From contig JASBUO010000073.1 of NCBI GenBank assembly GCA_030147855.1, positions 1 to 52,394 on the forward strand: a DNA stretch of 52,394 nt, written 5' to 3'. Shown here piece by piece: positions 15,931 through 24,749 of this stretch. A model generated the notes under the pieces. That model saw only the letters and a list, made by a program, of their open reading frames with translations, was not told the origin of the DNA and did not search any database. The translations under genes and the position numbers were made by a program. Source of the stretch: Gammaproteobacteria bacterium. GTDB taxonomy: Bacteria; Pseudomonadota; Gammaproteobacteria; Legionellales; Legionellaceae. Numbering within the stretch: the first letter of the stretch is position 1; each line of letters starts with the position of its first letter.

Positions 15931-15959
15931 ATTATAACGAAGCAGTTTCATTTTCGCAA
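15931..15959 (-). promoter_or_regulatory. Promoter of tRNA-Val-thrS
   Basis: On the minus strand TTGCGA (15959-15954) and TATAAT (15936-15931) are spaced by 17 bases. A GC-rich discriminator, CACCGCCTG, follows, as in promoters under growth-rate or stringent control. It precedes the tRNA by 16 bases. Confidence 0.75.
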
Positions 15960-16092
15960 CGCACTCTTTTAAATTGTATGAACTCATATGAAATGAGACT
16001 TATACACCTCCAAATTGTAACTCCAAATTAACACTGTTTAATTTTTAAAAAAAGACGTAAAATTGGGATAAACTTTATCTCTTTTAAACACT

Positions 16093-16752
16093 ATGGTACT
16101 GCACTATATTTTTCTTTTGGGCATCTCTGTTGAGGCTATCAGTGGCGCAATTGCCGCAGGTCGAAAGCGCATGGATTTTTTCGGCGTCATTTTTATTGGC
16201 TGTGTCGCAGGACTTGGTGGTGGAACGGTACGAGATATTATCTTTAATACACACCCTATATCATGGGTCGCACACCCTAGTTATTTATTCTATACCTCAG
16301 GATTTGCGCTACTAACTATTTGCATTCCTGCAGAGCTCACACGCGTCACTAAGCTTTTTTTAGTACTCGATGCGTTAGGACTTGCGGCATTTACAATTAT
16401 TGGCACACAACGCCTTCTTACCTATGACATGCCAGAAGTCGTAGCTATTTTAGGCGGATTAATTACCGGTATTTCGGGCGGTATGTTACGAGATATTTTG
16501 TGTAATGATATTCCGCTTGTGCTTCGTGCCGAACTCTATGCCCTCATCGCCATGTTTGGTGCCATTATTTATGTAATATTCAATCACTTTGCCGTAGCCA
16601 ATCACATCAGCGTAATCGTCACTGTTTTATTTATTTTTATAACGCGTTTGATTGCCATCTGGCTACACCTTGAAGTGCCTAAATTTAATTACTCGGAAAG
16701 CTTGAAGACACGTAATTATCGTTGGAAAGATAGACAAAAAAATAATGAGTAG
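16093..16752 (+). CDS. TRIC (UPF0126, YicG-like) cation channel family membrane protein
   Basis: The 219-residue inner-membrane protein consists of two similar three-helix halves. Each carries the family glycine motif followed by Arg-Asp: GLGGGTVRDIIF at about 50 and GISGGMLRDILCND at about 138. A seventh hydrophobic segment (VIVTVLFIFITRLIAIWL) follows and the tail is basic. Prokaryotic TRIC homologues form homotrimeric potassium-permeable channels; the physiological role in bacteria is not settled. Length is normal (200-225). The ATG at 16093 has no clear ribosome-binding site. The gene stands alone and converges with ppa. Confidence 0.88.
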   Translation: MVLHYIFLLGISVEAISGAIAAGRKRMDFFGVIFIGCVAGLGGGTVRDIIFNTHPISWVAHPSYLFYTSGFALLTICIPAELTRVTKLFLVLDALGLAAFTIIGTQRLLTYDMPEVVAILGGLITGISGGMLRDILCNDIPLVLRAELYALIAMFGAIIYVIFNHFAVANHISVIVTVLFIFITRLIAIWLHLEVPKFNYSESLKTRNYRWKDRQKNNE

Positions 16753-16768
16753 TCTGAGAGACCGCAAC

Positions 16769-16802
16769 ATTTCCTTCTCACGCTTTTGCGCAAGAAGGAA
16801 AT
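16769..16802. terminator. Hairpin between convergent TRIC gene and ppa
   Basis: ATTTCCTTCT (16769-16778) pairs with AGAAGGAAAT (16793-16802), and an inner CGC-TTTT-GCG extends the stem across one CA/CA mismatch. There is no T-run on either side, so it may stabilise 3' ends rather than terminate by itself. Confidence 0.5.
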
Positions 16803-16826
16803 AAAAAGGAGTAATGCGTCCGTTTT

Positions 16827-17372
16827 TTAAGCTTGTTCTAGGGTTTCTGCTTCGTATCGTTTAATGCTGTCCATAATTTCGCGACGTGCAGCATCAGGCC
16901 CCGCCCATCCATCAACCTTCACCCACTTACCTTCTTCCAAATCCTTATAGTGCTCAAAGAAGTGTGCTATCGATTGCAATAAAGACTCAGGTAAATCTTC
17001 ATGCGTTTGTACTGAATGATACTGCTTGGAAAGTTTATCAACAGGCACTGCGATTAATTTTGCATCAACACCTGATTCATCAGTCATTTTCAGCATACCT
17101 ACTGTGCGACAACGAATCACAGAGCCACTCATAAGCGGTGTTGGAGCAACGACTAACACGTCTACAGGATCACCATCTTCAGATAACGTTTGCGGAATAT
17201 AGCCATAATTTGCCGGGTAAAACATGGCCGTTGCCATGAATCTATCCACAAACAAAGCACCAGACGCTTTATCTACTTCGTACTTAACAGGAGCTGCATG
17301 CATTGGAATTTCAATAATCACATTTACATCATTTGGCACATCTCGTCCAGGTTTTATGGCATTTAAACTCAT
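16827..17372 (-). CDS. ppa: Inorganic pyrophosphatase (family I)
   Basis: The cytoplasmic enzyme hydrolyses pyrophosphate released by polymer synthesis. The 181-residue form begins at ATG 17372 ([13 protein letters not shown]), with GAGGA ten bases upstream; a longer in-frame ATG at 17390 lacks a ribosome-binding site. Metal- and substrate-binding family I motifs are intact: [28 protein letters not shown], the DGDPVDVLV signature with its three Asp residues, and [20 protein letters not shown]. Length matches the hexameric bacterial type (about 175). It is divergently transcribed from hinT and has its own promoter. Confidence 0.96.
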   Translation of the reverse strand: MSLNAIKPGRDVPNDVNVIIEIPMHAAPVKYEVDKASGALFVDRFMATAMFYPANYGYIPQTLSEDGDPVDVLVVAPTPLMSGSVIRCRTVGMLKMTDESGVDAKLIAVPVDKLSKQYHSVQTHEDLPESLLQSIAHFFEHYKDLEEGKWVKVDGWAGPDAARREIMDSIKRYEAETLEQA

Positions 17373-17416
17373 TTGCTTATCCATCCTCATTGAATATTAA
17401 ACTTTCATTGCACGCT

Positions 17417-17445
17417 ATTATGCGTAAAGCACACAAAAAAGGCAA
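17417..17445 (-). promoter_or_regulatory. Promoter of ppa
   Basis: On the minus strand TTGCCT (17445-17440) and CATAAT (17422-17417) are spaced by 17 bases, about 45 bases before the chosen ppa start. The divergent hinT promoter lies about 20 bases away. Confidence 0.6.
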
Positions 17446-17466
17446 AAATCCCTGTGAAAATCTTTT

Positions 17467-17496
17467 TTGGACCCAGCCCTAAAGCGCGCGTATAAT
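17467..17496 (+). promoter_or_regulatory. Promoter of hinT-folE
   Basis: TTGGAC (17467-17472) and TATAAT (17491-17496) are spaced by 18 bases. They precede the hinT ATG at 17535, which also has AGGA ten bases upstream. Confidence 0.65.
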
Positions 17497-17534
17497 AGCG
17501 TTCTACTTGAAAAAACAAACTTAGGATATATACG

Positions 17535-17876
17535 ATGGATTGCTTATTTTGTGGCATTATAGAGCGGAAAATTCCAGCAGACATTGTCTTTGAGAATGAT
17601 GACCTCATGGCGTTCCGCGATGTAAACCCACAGGCACCGACACACATTTTGGTGATCCCCAAAAAGCATATCCAAAGTATTAATCATGCAACGGCTGAAG
17701 ATGAAAAGCGGCTTGGGCAACTCGTATTGGCTGCCAAAACAATCGCGCATGAGGAAGGACTTAAAGAAGATGGCTACCGCCTGGTATTTAACACGAATAA
17801 CCATGGTGGACAAACCGTTTATCATATTCACTTACACCTTTTAGGAGGCCGGCAAATGAGCTGGCCTCCTGGATAA
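17535..17876 (+). CDS. hinT: HIT-family nucleotide hydrolase (HinT)
   Basis: The 113-residue protein belongs to the HinT branch, which hydrolyses purine nucleoside phosphoramidates such as lysyl-AMP. The N-terminus [20 protein letters not shown] and the middle [20 protein letters not shown] match the family. The catalytic triad HIHLHLLGG is present near the end, followed by the HinT tail RQMSWPPG. Length is normal. folE starts 23 bases downstream on the same strand, so the two are probably cotranscribed. A strong hairpin (17843-17870) lies inside the last codons. Confidence 0.93.
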   Translation: MDCLFCGIIERKIPADIVFENDDLMAFRDVNPQAPTHILVIPKKHIQSINHATAEDEKRLGQLVLAAKTIAHEEGLKEDGYRLVFNTNNHGGQTVYHIHLHLLGGRQMSWPPG

Positions 17877-17899
17877 ATCCCTATACAAAGGCACACATT

Positions 17900-18439
17900 A
17901 TGGATACTCAATTTAAGCAGATTATCGAAACGCTAGGTGAAGACGTCACACGGGAAGGTTTACTAGACACTCCACACCGTGCAGCTGAGGCATTACGTTA
18001 TTTAACGCACGGCTACCAAGAAAACTTAGATGACATCATCAATGGCGCACTTTTTGACTCTGACATGAGTGAAATGGTCATTGTGAAAGACATTGAGCTT
18101 TACTCACTCTGCGAACATCATCTACTACCATTCTTTGGCCACTGCCATGTCGGCTACCTTCCAAATGGTAACGTGCTTGGCTTATCCAAAATTGCCCGCA
18201 TTGTCGACTACTTTGCACGCCGCCTTCAAATTCAAGAGCGACTCACCAGTGAAATCGCAGCTTGTATCGAAAAAATTACAGGTGCTCGTGGTGTTGCTGT
18301 CGTCGTAGAAGCACGTCACCTGTGCATGATGATGCGTGGGGTTGAAAAACAAAACTCCGCGATGACAACCTCTGTTATGCTGGGAGATATGCGCAATAAC
18401 CCAAGTAGTCGTATGGAGTTTTTAAACTTAATCCACTAG
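17900..18439 (+). CDS. folE: GTP cyclohydrolase I
   Basis: The 179-residue enzyme converts GTP to dihydroneopterin triphosphate, the first step of folate (pterin) synthesis. Family signatures are present: [15 protein letters not shown] near the N-terminus, [21 protein letters not shown] with the zinc Cys and catalytic His residues, [23 protein letters not shown], and [21 protein letters not shown] with the second zinc Cys. Length is typical for the short bacterial form. It probably supplies the pathway in which folP (50578-51465), encoded far away in this window, acts later. It follows hinT on the same transcript. Confidence 0.96.
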   Translation: MDTQFKQIIETLGEDVTREGLLDTPHRAAEALRYLTHGYQENLDDIINGALFDSDMSEMVIVKDIELYSLCEHHLLPFFGHCHVGYLPNGNVLGLSKIARIVDYFARRLQIQERLTSEIAACIEKITGARGVAVVVEARHLCMMMRGVEKQNSAMTTSVMLGDMRNNPSSRMEFLNLIH

Positions 18440-18544
18440 GGCGATAAAACAGCTTGAGGGTACAACCGCTTTAAAATTTGCCTTCATAAAAAATAAAACG
18501 TTTTCATCTAAACTCAATGTAATGAATTCGTTTTGTGAGCCCGA

Positions 18545-20569
18545 ATGCGTCACCATAATGCTTTAATTGCGGCAGCAAAAGAGCTGGGTTATATCGCAGA
18601 TAGCAGAGAAAACTCTGCGGATGGCCTCTGTCATGGCACCACGCTAAGGTGCATTGAAGCTTATCTCATCAATGAACCCGACGCATTCATTGAGCGTGTA
18701 AAACTTATCAGGCAAACACCTGACTTAAAAGCACGTATTGAAACCACAAAAGAAAAAGTCATCCGCCACGAACCTTTAACACCTAACGACTTGAAATACC
18801 TTGATGTACTCGCCTTTTACGACAGCTTGCTGCTATATCAAAACCCTAACCACTATAGAAAAGTATTTAACAAACCATTCGGTCAAGGAAATTTGAAAGG
18901 TATTTCATCCTTTGCTGCTTCTACAGCGGTACAGGCTTCTCACGGTTTCGCTACCCCTTACTCCGAGCCAAATATGTTCACACAAGATGAACTCAAAGCC
19001 TACTTACATGACTTACAACAAATTGTTGAACAACATGAAGACTGTCCGCCTAAAAACATCGGATTTGTCTTATCCAGTCATAATCATAGTATTGCTCTCA
19101 ACTATCAAGCAAAAGAAAAAAAGTGGACCCTCATGGACATCAACCAATGGCCCCCTATCACACTCTCCCCTTCCACTACACTCGATACATTTGCATCACA
19201 CATTACCCAAGCTTTTAGCGGCAGCCGATATACTGGATTTTCAACGAGGGCTATCACACTCAAACCCTACAAAAATCATGCCTTAACCAAAGCGCTTAAA
19301 ACTCTTAGAAAAAAATATCCCATCATTGCAGACACCTCAGTGCGACAAACAAATGGGACTATGCTCGCGCATCTTGCCGCTCAAATAAATAATCTTAAGA
19401 TCATAAAACAGCTAGCAGCCCTTGAAACAGATTTCAATAAAAAAAACATAGAAGGCGATACACCACTTTTTTGTGCAGCCCATCAGGGATTTCCGCGCAT
19501 TATTTTTGAGCTAGTTAAGCATGGTGCAAATCCCAATATACCAGACATGAGTGGCGTCACACCTATAGGAAAAGCAGCCTTCCAAGGTGACCTCAAAACC
19601 TTTCAAGCACTTGCAGACTGCCATGCAAACTTACATTGCGCACGTGTTAGCCATGAGAGTTGTGCAGAAATTTCCACAAAAGCAGGGCACGCGTCTATTC
19701 TTGCTGAACTCATCAGGCGTGGCGTTGACTTAAGTCAAACTGATGCCAAGGGAACAACACTTGCTCACATCGCAGCAGAGTATGGCCAACTTTGTATCCT
19801 TCGCTTTCTTGCAGAAAAAGGCTTCTCTCTCAATGCACTTAATTACCTTGGCTCAGGCCCCATTTTTTTCGCAGCCATAAAAGGACAAGCACATGTCATC
19901 AGTGAGTTAGTTAAACATGGTGCCGACTTAAATCAAGTCAATAAACGAACATATACCCCTGCTTTTATTGCAGCCTACAGTGGGCACGCAAATGTGCTTG
20001 CTGAACTTGCAAAATATGGTGTTGATTTAACACAGCGCGCGCCAGACGGCCGCACTTTAATCGAGGTTGCCAAAGCACGAGGACATACTAAAGCTGTTGC
20101 TGAGCTTGAAAAGCACACCGCGCCTACCTCGACACCCGTTCACACCAAAACGCTATATAAACAGGTTATAACAAGTATTAAGGCACCTATACTTTTAGCG
20201 TCCCTGATTGAACATTTAAAACGCTTACAACACATCTGCGAAGAGCAGGCAACATCTACAGAGTATCAAGACATTGAAAAACTGTGCAAAAATATGGTCC
20301 AGATACTAAGCACTCCACCAGGTTTAGATGGAAAAATAAATGCCCTCATGCTTGCAATAAGCCGCACCGCCTCACCAACCTCCATCACCGCATCGGAGCA
20401 TATTACAACGCCATCTGATTTACAGCTAAAGGCACAAAGCAGCCTACAAACCATGATAAAAATGCTGGCTGAAGCCCCCCTAAACGCTGGAACAATCGAA
20501 AAAGCCATTACCATGATTGAAAAAATTGCAACTGAGTTAGAGGGGGGTGGCACACCTGCCCCTTTATAA
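18545..20569 (+). CDS. Ankyrin-repeat protein with a possible cysteine-protease-like N-terminus; candidate effector
   Basis: The 674-residue protein has three parts. Residues 1-260 are unrecognised, but Cys29 in DGLCHG, His181 in SHNHSIALNY and Asp198 in WTLMDINQW are spaced like the Cys-His-Asp triad of papain-fold effector proteases. Residues about 270-525 hold six or seven ankyrin repeats (for example GDTPLFCAAHQGFPRIIFEL and GTTLAHIAAEYGQLCILRFL). Residues 525-674 are helical and rich in Ser, Thr and Pro. No signal peptide or membrane segment is seen. Large ankyrin proteins of this build are frequent type IV effectors in Legionellales; no secretion genes are in the window, and no clear acidic secretion tail is visible. 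The ribosome-binding site is weak. It stands alone between folE and a strong terminator. Confidence 0.85.
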   Translation: MRHHNALIAAAKELGYIADSRENSADGLCHGTTLRCIEAYLINEPDAFIERVKLIRQTPDLKARIETTKEKVIRHEPLTPNDLKYLDVLAFYDSLLLYQNPNHYRKVFNKPFGQGNLKGISSFAASTAVQASHGFATPYSEPNMFTQDELKAYLHDLQQIVEQHEDCPPKNIGFVLSSHNHSIALNYQAKEKKWTLMDINQWPPITLSPSTTLDTFASHITQAFSGSRYTGFSTRAITLKPYKNHALTKALKTLRKKYPIIADTSVRQTNGTMLAHLAAQINNLKIIKQLAALETDFNKKNIEGDTPLFCAAHQGFPRIIFELVKHGANPNIPDMSGVTPIGKAAFQGDLKTFQALADCHANLHCARVSHESCAEISTKAGHASILAELIRRGVDLSQTDAKGTTLAHIAAEYGQLCILRFLAEKGFSLNALNYLGSGPIFFAAIKGQAHVISELVKHGADLNQVNKRTYTPAFIAAYSGHANVLAELAKYGVDLTQRAPDGRTLIEVAKARGHTKAVAELEKHTAPTSTPVHTKTLYKQVITSIKAPILLASLIEHLKRLQHICEEQATSTEYQDIEKLCKNMVQILSTPPGLDGKINALMLAISRTASPTSITASEHITTPSDLQLKAQSSLQTMIKMLAEAPLNAGTIEKAITMIEKIATELEGGGTPAPL

Positions 20570-20593
20570 TAAATTAAGCAACGAGGCAACCCC

Positions 20594-20626
20594 TTAACGT
20601 CCTGCAGATAAACTGCAGGACGTTAA
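20594..20626. terminator. Bidirectional terminator between the ankyrin gene and pnp
   Basis: TTAACGTCCTGCAG (20594-20607) and CTGCAGGACGTTAA (20613-20626) form a perfect 14-bp stem with a five-base loop. It separates two convergent genes whose stops lie at 20569 and 20652. T-runs are poor on both sides, but the stem is very stable. Confidence 0.7.
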
Positions 20627-20651
20627 AGAATACTTATGAGTGATGGCATGC

Positions 20652-22799
20652 TTAAGACGCGTCGTCAGATGCTTTTGTCGGCGCTACCTCATCCGCTGAT
20701 AACGCCTCAGCCTTTGGTGCAGGTTTATCTTTCCACTCAAGTTTCACACGGCCCTGCTTATCAATCCCTGACACAAACACTGTAATAGGCTGCCCTTCTT
20801 GAATCACCTCTTCCACTTTTTGGCTACGATTTTCGCAAATTTGAGAAATATGCAATAAACCATCTTTATTCGGCAACAACTGAATGAAAGCACCAAAATC
20901 AACTATTTTAATCACCTTTCCTGTATATGTCTTACCGACCTCAACTTCAGCAATTAAATCTTTAATTTGTGCCTCAGCATTTGCTAGTGCTTCTCCATCT
21001 GGTGAGAATAATTTCACTTCACCACTGTCATCAATGTCAATTGAAACACCTGTACTTTCGGTCAGTGCTTTAATGGTAGCACCGCCTTTACCAATAATGG
21101 TTCGAATTTTATCTTCGGGTACCATCATGCTCACAATACGTGGTGCATGCATAGAAAGCTCTGTACGATGCTCGGATAAAGCATTTTTCATCACGCCTAA
21201 AATATGCTGACGCCCTGCAAGTGCTTGCGCTAAAGCCTCTTCCATAATGTCTTGGTTGATACCTGTGATTTTAATGTCCATCTGGAGCGCTGTAACCCCT
21301 GCTTCAGTCCCTGCAACTTTAAAATCCATATCACCTAGGTGATCTTCATCCCCTAAGATATCTGTTAAAACAGCAAAGCGATCACCTTCTTTAATAAGGC
21401 CCATTGCAACCCCAGCAACAGGTGCTTTTAATGGTACGCCTGCATCCATCAATGCAAGACTTGTACCACATACCGTTGCCATTGAGCTTGAACCATTTGA
21501 TTCGGTGATATCAGATACCACACGAATGACATAAGGAAAATCATTCGTTTTAGGCAATACAGCGCTAATACCACGACGCGCCAGGCGACCATGACCAATT
21601 TCACGTCGCTTGGGGCTTCCCATCATACCAGTTTCTCCAACCGAGTAAGGCGGAAAGTTGTAATGCAACATAAATCTATCTCGTACTTCACCATCAAGCT
21701 TGTCTAGAATTTGTGCATCCCTGTCATTACCTAATGTTGCCGCCACAATTGCCTGCGTCTCGCCTCGAGTAAACAATGCTGATCCATGCACTCTATCTAA
21801 AAGGCTTGTGCGAATCGTAATAGGACGTACAGTACTGCGATCACGACCATCAATACGTGGCTCACCATCCAAAATACGGCCGCGTACCAAGTTTTTCTCA
21901 AATGCTGCCAAACACTCAGAGATAGCCTCTTCGGTCATTGTTTCATCTTCTTCAAGCAACAATGCCTCAACAACACGTGTACGAATCTCAGCAAGCTTGC
22001 TATAACGCTCTGTTTTATCTTTCGATAAATAAGCCACACCAATTTCTTCTGCAGCCATTGCTTCAACACGTGCTTGAAGTGCTTCGTTTTTAGCGGGTGC
22101 CGTCCAATCCCATGCGGCCTTACCCCCTTCACTTGCCATCTCTCGAATCGCTTGAATCACAGGCTTCATTGCTTCATGCCCAAATAAAACCGCCCCAAGC
22201 ATTATATCTTCGCTTAATTCAGCTGCTTCAGACTCAACCATTAACACAGCATCTTCGGTTCCTGCAACGACCAAATCAAGCGCTGAAGTTTCAAGTGCTG
22301 TCTTGCCTGGATTTAACGTATAAATTCCATTTTCATACCCTACACGTGCTCCGCCGATAGGCCCTTGAAAGGGTACCCCTGAAAGCATCAATGCAGCTGA
22401 TGCACCAATCATTGCCACAATATCTGCGGGCACTTCGGGGTTCAACGACATTACCGTTGCAACCACTTGCACCTCTTTTTTAAAGCCTTCTGGAAATAGG
22501 GGACGAATGGGACGGTCAATCAATCGAGAAGTGAGTGTTTCATGTTCACTAGGACGCCCTTCTCGCTTATTAAAGCCACCTGGAATTTTGCCTGCTGCAT
22601 ACGACTTTTCTTGATAGTTCACTGTCAGTGGGAAGAAATCACCTTTTTCTGGTGCATTCAATTGACCAACCACGGTCACGAGTACCTGAGTACCATTCAT
22701 ACTAGCAAAGACTGCGCCGCTGGCCTGTCTTGCAATTTCACCCGTTTCAAGCACGAGCGTGTGCTCCCCAAAAGGGATTTCTTTTATAATTTTAGTCAC
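20652..22799 (-). CDS. pnp: Polyribonucleotide nucleotidyltransferase (PNPase)
   Basis: The 715-residue enzyme degrades RNA 3'-to-5' using phosphate, alone or in the degradosome. Domains in order are a first RNase PH core (about 1-145), an all-alpha linker, a second RNase PH core (about 310-545, with [20 protein letters not shown] and [13 protein letters not shown]), KH (about 550-615, [20 protein letters not shown]) and S1 (about 620-690, [15 protein letters not shown]). The start is GTG at 22799 with GAGGAA upstream; an ATG nearby is out of frame. A 120-base gap with a terminator-like hairpin separates it from rpsO, as in E. coli, where PNPase autoregulates through its leader. Confidence 0.97.
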   Translation of the reverse strand: MTKIIKEIPFGEHTLVLETGEIARQASGAVFASMNGTQVLVTVVGQLNAPEKGDFFPLTVNYQEKSYAAGKIPGGFNKREGRPSEHETLTSRLIDRPIRPLFPEGFKKEVQVVATVMSLNPEVPADIVAMIGASAALMLSGVPFQGPIGGARVGYENGIYTLNPGKTALETSALDLVVAGTEDAVLMVESEAAELSEDIMLGAVLFGHEAMKPVIQAIREMASEGGKAAWDWTAPAKNEALQARVEAMAAEEIGVAYLSKDKTERYSKLAEIRTRVVEALLLEEDETMTEEAISECLAAFEKNLVRGRILDGEPRIDGRDRSTVRPITIRTSLLDRVHGSALFTRGETQAIVAATLGNDRDAQILDKLDGEVRDRFMLHYNFPPYSVGETGMMGSPKRREIGHGRLARRGISAVLPKTNDFPYVIRVVSDITESNGSSSMATVCGTSLALMDAGVPLKAPVAGVAMGLIKEGDRFAVLTDILGDEDHLGDMDFKVAGTEAGVTALQMDIKITGINQDIMEEALAQALAGRQHILGVMKNALSEHRTELSMHAPRIVSMMVPEDKIRTIIGKGGATIKALTESTGVSIDIDDSGEVKLFSPDGEALANAEAQIKDLIAEVEVGKTYTGKVIKIVDFGAFIQLLPNKDGLLHISQICENRSQKVEEVIQEGQPITVFVSGIDKQGRVKLEWKDKPAPKAEALSADEVAPTKASDDAS

Positions 22800-22855
22800 T
22801 TTTCATTTCCTCTTTTTCAGGCCCTGAAGACAGAGCCTCATTTATTTCAGGGAGC

Positions 22856-22886
22856 AAAAAAAAAGGCGCAAAAAATCGCGCCTTTT
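22856..22886 (-). terminator. Terminator/attenuator between rpsO and pnp
   Basis: On the minus strand AAAAGGCGC and GCGCCTTTT form a 9-bp stem, followed directly by a run of T. It lies about 35 bases after the rpsO stop and 57 before the pnp start. Some read-through into pnp would be expected. Confidence 0.8.
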
Positions 22887-22919
22887 CTCCCACGTACATT
22901 AACTGAGTCATGTATAAAC

Positions 22920-23195
22920 TCAGTATGAATCTCTCAGACCCAATGACTTAATCAGCTTTGCATAGCGCTCTTGGCTGTTGCGCTTTAAGTAAGTCAATAG
23001 TTTACGGCGTTTATTCACCAATGTTTGCAGACCACGACGTGAATGCACATCTTTCTTGTGGACCTTAAAGTGCTCTGTCAAATATTTAATACGGCTTGTC
23101 ATCAATGATACTTGAACCTCTGTAGATCCTGTGTCATTAGCTGCCAGTTTAAAATCACTAATAATTTCTGCTTTTTGTGCGCTCGATAGCGACAT
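22920..23195 (-). CDS. rpsO: Ribosomal protein uS15
   Basis: The 91-residue protein is a full-length uS15 of the 30S subunit that binds the 16S rRNA central domain. Family features are the [22 protein letters not shown] block, the loop [25 protein letters not shown] and the C-terminal [12 protein letters not shown]. In E. coli S15 blocks its own translation via a pseudoknot; that structure was not searched for here. It has its own promoter upstream and precedes pnp on the same strand. Confidence 0.97.
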   Translation of the reverse strand: MSLSSAQKAEIISDFKLAANDTGSTEVQVSLMTSRIKYLTEHFKVHKKDVHSRRGLQTLVNKRRKLLTYLKRNSQERYAKLIKSLGLRDSY

Positions 23196-23247
23196 TGCTC
23201 ACTCCTAATACTCGAAGTTCGATCATCTAAATTTAATAAAGGGGGGA

Positions 23248-23276
23248 ATACTAGCACGACTCCCTTTTCAAAACAA
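23248..23276 (-). promoter_or_regulatory. Promoter of rpsO
   Basis: On the minus strand TTGTTT (23276-23271) and an extended -10 TGCTAGTAT (TAGTAT at 23253-23248) are spaced by 17 bases. It would give a leader of about 45 bases before rpsO. Confidence 0.6.
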
Positions 23277-23503
23277 TAGGATAAACGGGCTCCTTTTTAA
23301 ATTTTCTGTAGGCATAGCGGGATTGAGACGACATTTAATGATTACAGTTAGGCGCCGACTGTTTTATTAATACCATCGATGAAACTATAACCAGGGCTCG
23401 GTGGCCTTTTGGAGCCACTTTCAAAACATACCTAAAGCACTGGCTTATTAAGCCCTAACTCCAAAAGTTCGAACCAACCTTTCTCGCTGAAATATACAAA
23501 ACA
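23277..23503. other. Non-coding stretch between truB and the rpsO promoter
   Basis: No open frame, RNA gene or mobile remnant could be supported here. GGGCTC (23394-23399) can pair with GAGCC (23415-23419) on either strand, and GGGCTTAATAAGCC on the minus strand is a small dyad close to the truB stop. Either may help end truB transcripts. Confidence 0.4.
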
Positions 23504-24397
23504 CTAAAAAAAACGCTGATACAGCCGCTTTACTTTTAGCGTGCTATCTTCCATCACCTCACCAAGCCCAAAAAACAAGCCTTCTGGTGCATAAAGGCGG
23601 ACCGTGCCTAATGGAGGCAATGTCTGCACATTCGGCACAAGCTTCCCTTGATAAAGCCTTTCCATCGCCTCAGTGCTCACCTCTAAACGAGGAAACTGTA
23701 CAACAGCACGTTCAGCAGATAAGAGATGTGTGTGTCGCATATCCAAATCTTCTGCCATAAGGGCATCTAACGGCCACATTGCCTCATTTTCAAAGCCTGC
23801 CGTATATGTGCGATGCAAGGCTGTTACGTAAGCGCCCACGCCAAGGCGCTCACCCATCGTTTCAATCAATGAGCGAATATACGTGCCTTTGCTGCACTTT
23901 ATCGAAAGATAGACGCTTTTACCGTCAACTTTATGACACTTTGAGTCATATATAGTAACTTTTCTGGCAGGTCGCTCGATCACTTCTCCACGACGCGCAT
24001 ACGCATACAATGGTTGGCCTTGGTATTTTAGAGCAGAATACATGGGGGGGACTTGTAAAATAGGACCTGTCAGCGCAGCTAAAACCTCCATCACTGCAGC
24101 TTTCGATATATCTACAACATCAGCGCATGGGGTAATGGCGCCCTCTGCATCCCCGGTATCACTAATAGCACCAAGAGTGGCTACCACATCATATGCTTTA
24201 TCTGCGTCGAGTAGGTACTGCGAAAACTTTGTGGCCTCTCCCAAACAAATAGGCAACATGCCTGTGGCGAGAGGATCAAGGCTTCCTGTATGTCCTGCCT
24301 TTTTAGCGCCTAATAGGCGCTTTGCTCGCTGCAATACAACATTAGATGATAGCCCGCGAGGTTTATCAACTAATAAAATACCATCAACTGATAACAT
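23504..24397 (-). CDS. truB: tRNA pseudouridine-55 synthase
   Basis: The enzyme makes pseudouridine 55 in the T-loop of nearly all tRNAs. From ATG 24397 the protein has 297 residues and starts [18 protein letters not shown]. The catalytic Asp lies in GHTGSLDPLATGMLPICLGEATKFSQYLL. Further family blocks are YSALKYQGQPLYAYARRGE and CSKGTYIRSLIETMGERLGVGAYV. The C-terminal PUA-like part is shorter and less clear. The start overlaps the rbfA 3' end by 14 bases; an ATG at 24406 is an alternative. It is the last gene of the rimP-nusA-infB-rbfA-truB group before rpsO. Confidence 0.95.
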   Translation of the reverse strand: MLSVDGILLVDKPRGLSSNVVLQRAKRLLGAKKAGHTGSLDPLATGMLPICLGEATKFSQYLLDADKAYDVVATLGAISDTGDAEGAITPCADVVDISKAAVMEVLAALTGPILQVPPMYSALKYQGQPLYAYARRGEVIERPARKVTIYDSKCHKVDGKSVYLSIKCSKGTYIRSLIETMGERLGVGAYVTALHRTYTAGFENEAMWPLDALMAEDLDMRHTHLLSAERAVVQFPRLEVSTEAMERLYQGKLVPNVQTLPPLGTVRLYAPEGLFFGLGEVMEDSTLKVKRLYQRFF

Positions 24398-24749
24398 CGC
24401 CACCATTCGCTTTGTCAATCAAGCGATTAAGTTGTTTGCCATATTCAACCGATGCATCGTACACAAATGTAAGCTTTGGCACTTTGCGCAAACTCAGTGT
24501 TTTCGCAAGCGCTGTTCTTAAAAAAGGCGCTGAGGCATTCAAAACAGCTGCTACTTCATCTGGCTCATCATCAATCACTGTGAAATAAACCCGTGCATGC
24601 CCTAAGTCTTTAGAAATATTCACATCTAAAATGGTCATCCATCGTGGAAGCCTAGGATCATGTATTTCATGCTGAATTAAGTGCGCAAGCTTGCGCTGCA
24701 TGAGTCCTGCAATCCTGTCGGGGCGCCTACTACTGCCTTCATGGTTCAT
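24384..24749 (-). CDS. rbfA: Ribosome-binding factor A
   Basis: The 121-residue KH-like factor matures the 30S subunit and 16S 5' end, and matters most in the cold. Family features are [51 protein letters not shown] and the C-terminal [27 protein letters not shown]. Length is normal (about 120-133). Its ATG overlaps the infB stop by 4 bases and its 3' end overlaps truB, so the three are translationally coupled. Confidence 0.95.
   Translation of the reverse strand: MNHEGSSRRPDRIAGLMQRKLAHLIQHEIHDPRLPRWMTILDVNISKDLGHARVYFTVIDDEPDEVAAVLNASAPFLRTALAKTLSLRKVPKLTFVYDASVEYGKQLNRLIDKANGGDVIS

Noticed and set aside
18440-18544. PmrA/CpxR-type regulatory site before the ankyrin gene
   Set aside because: No repeat matching the known effector-regulator boxes could be seen; only AT-rich sequence.
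24042-24521. 159-codon plus-strand frame over truB/rbfA
   Set aside because: Antisense to two conserved overlapping genes; composition follows their codons.
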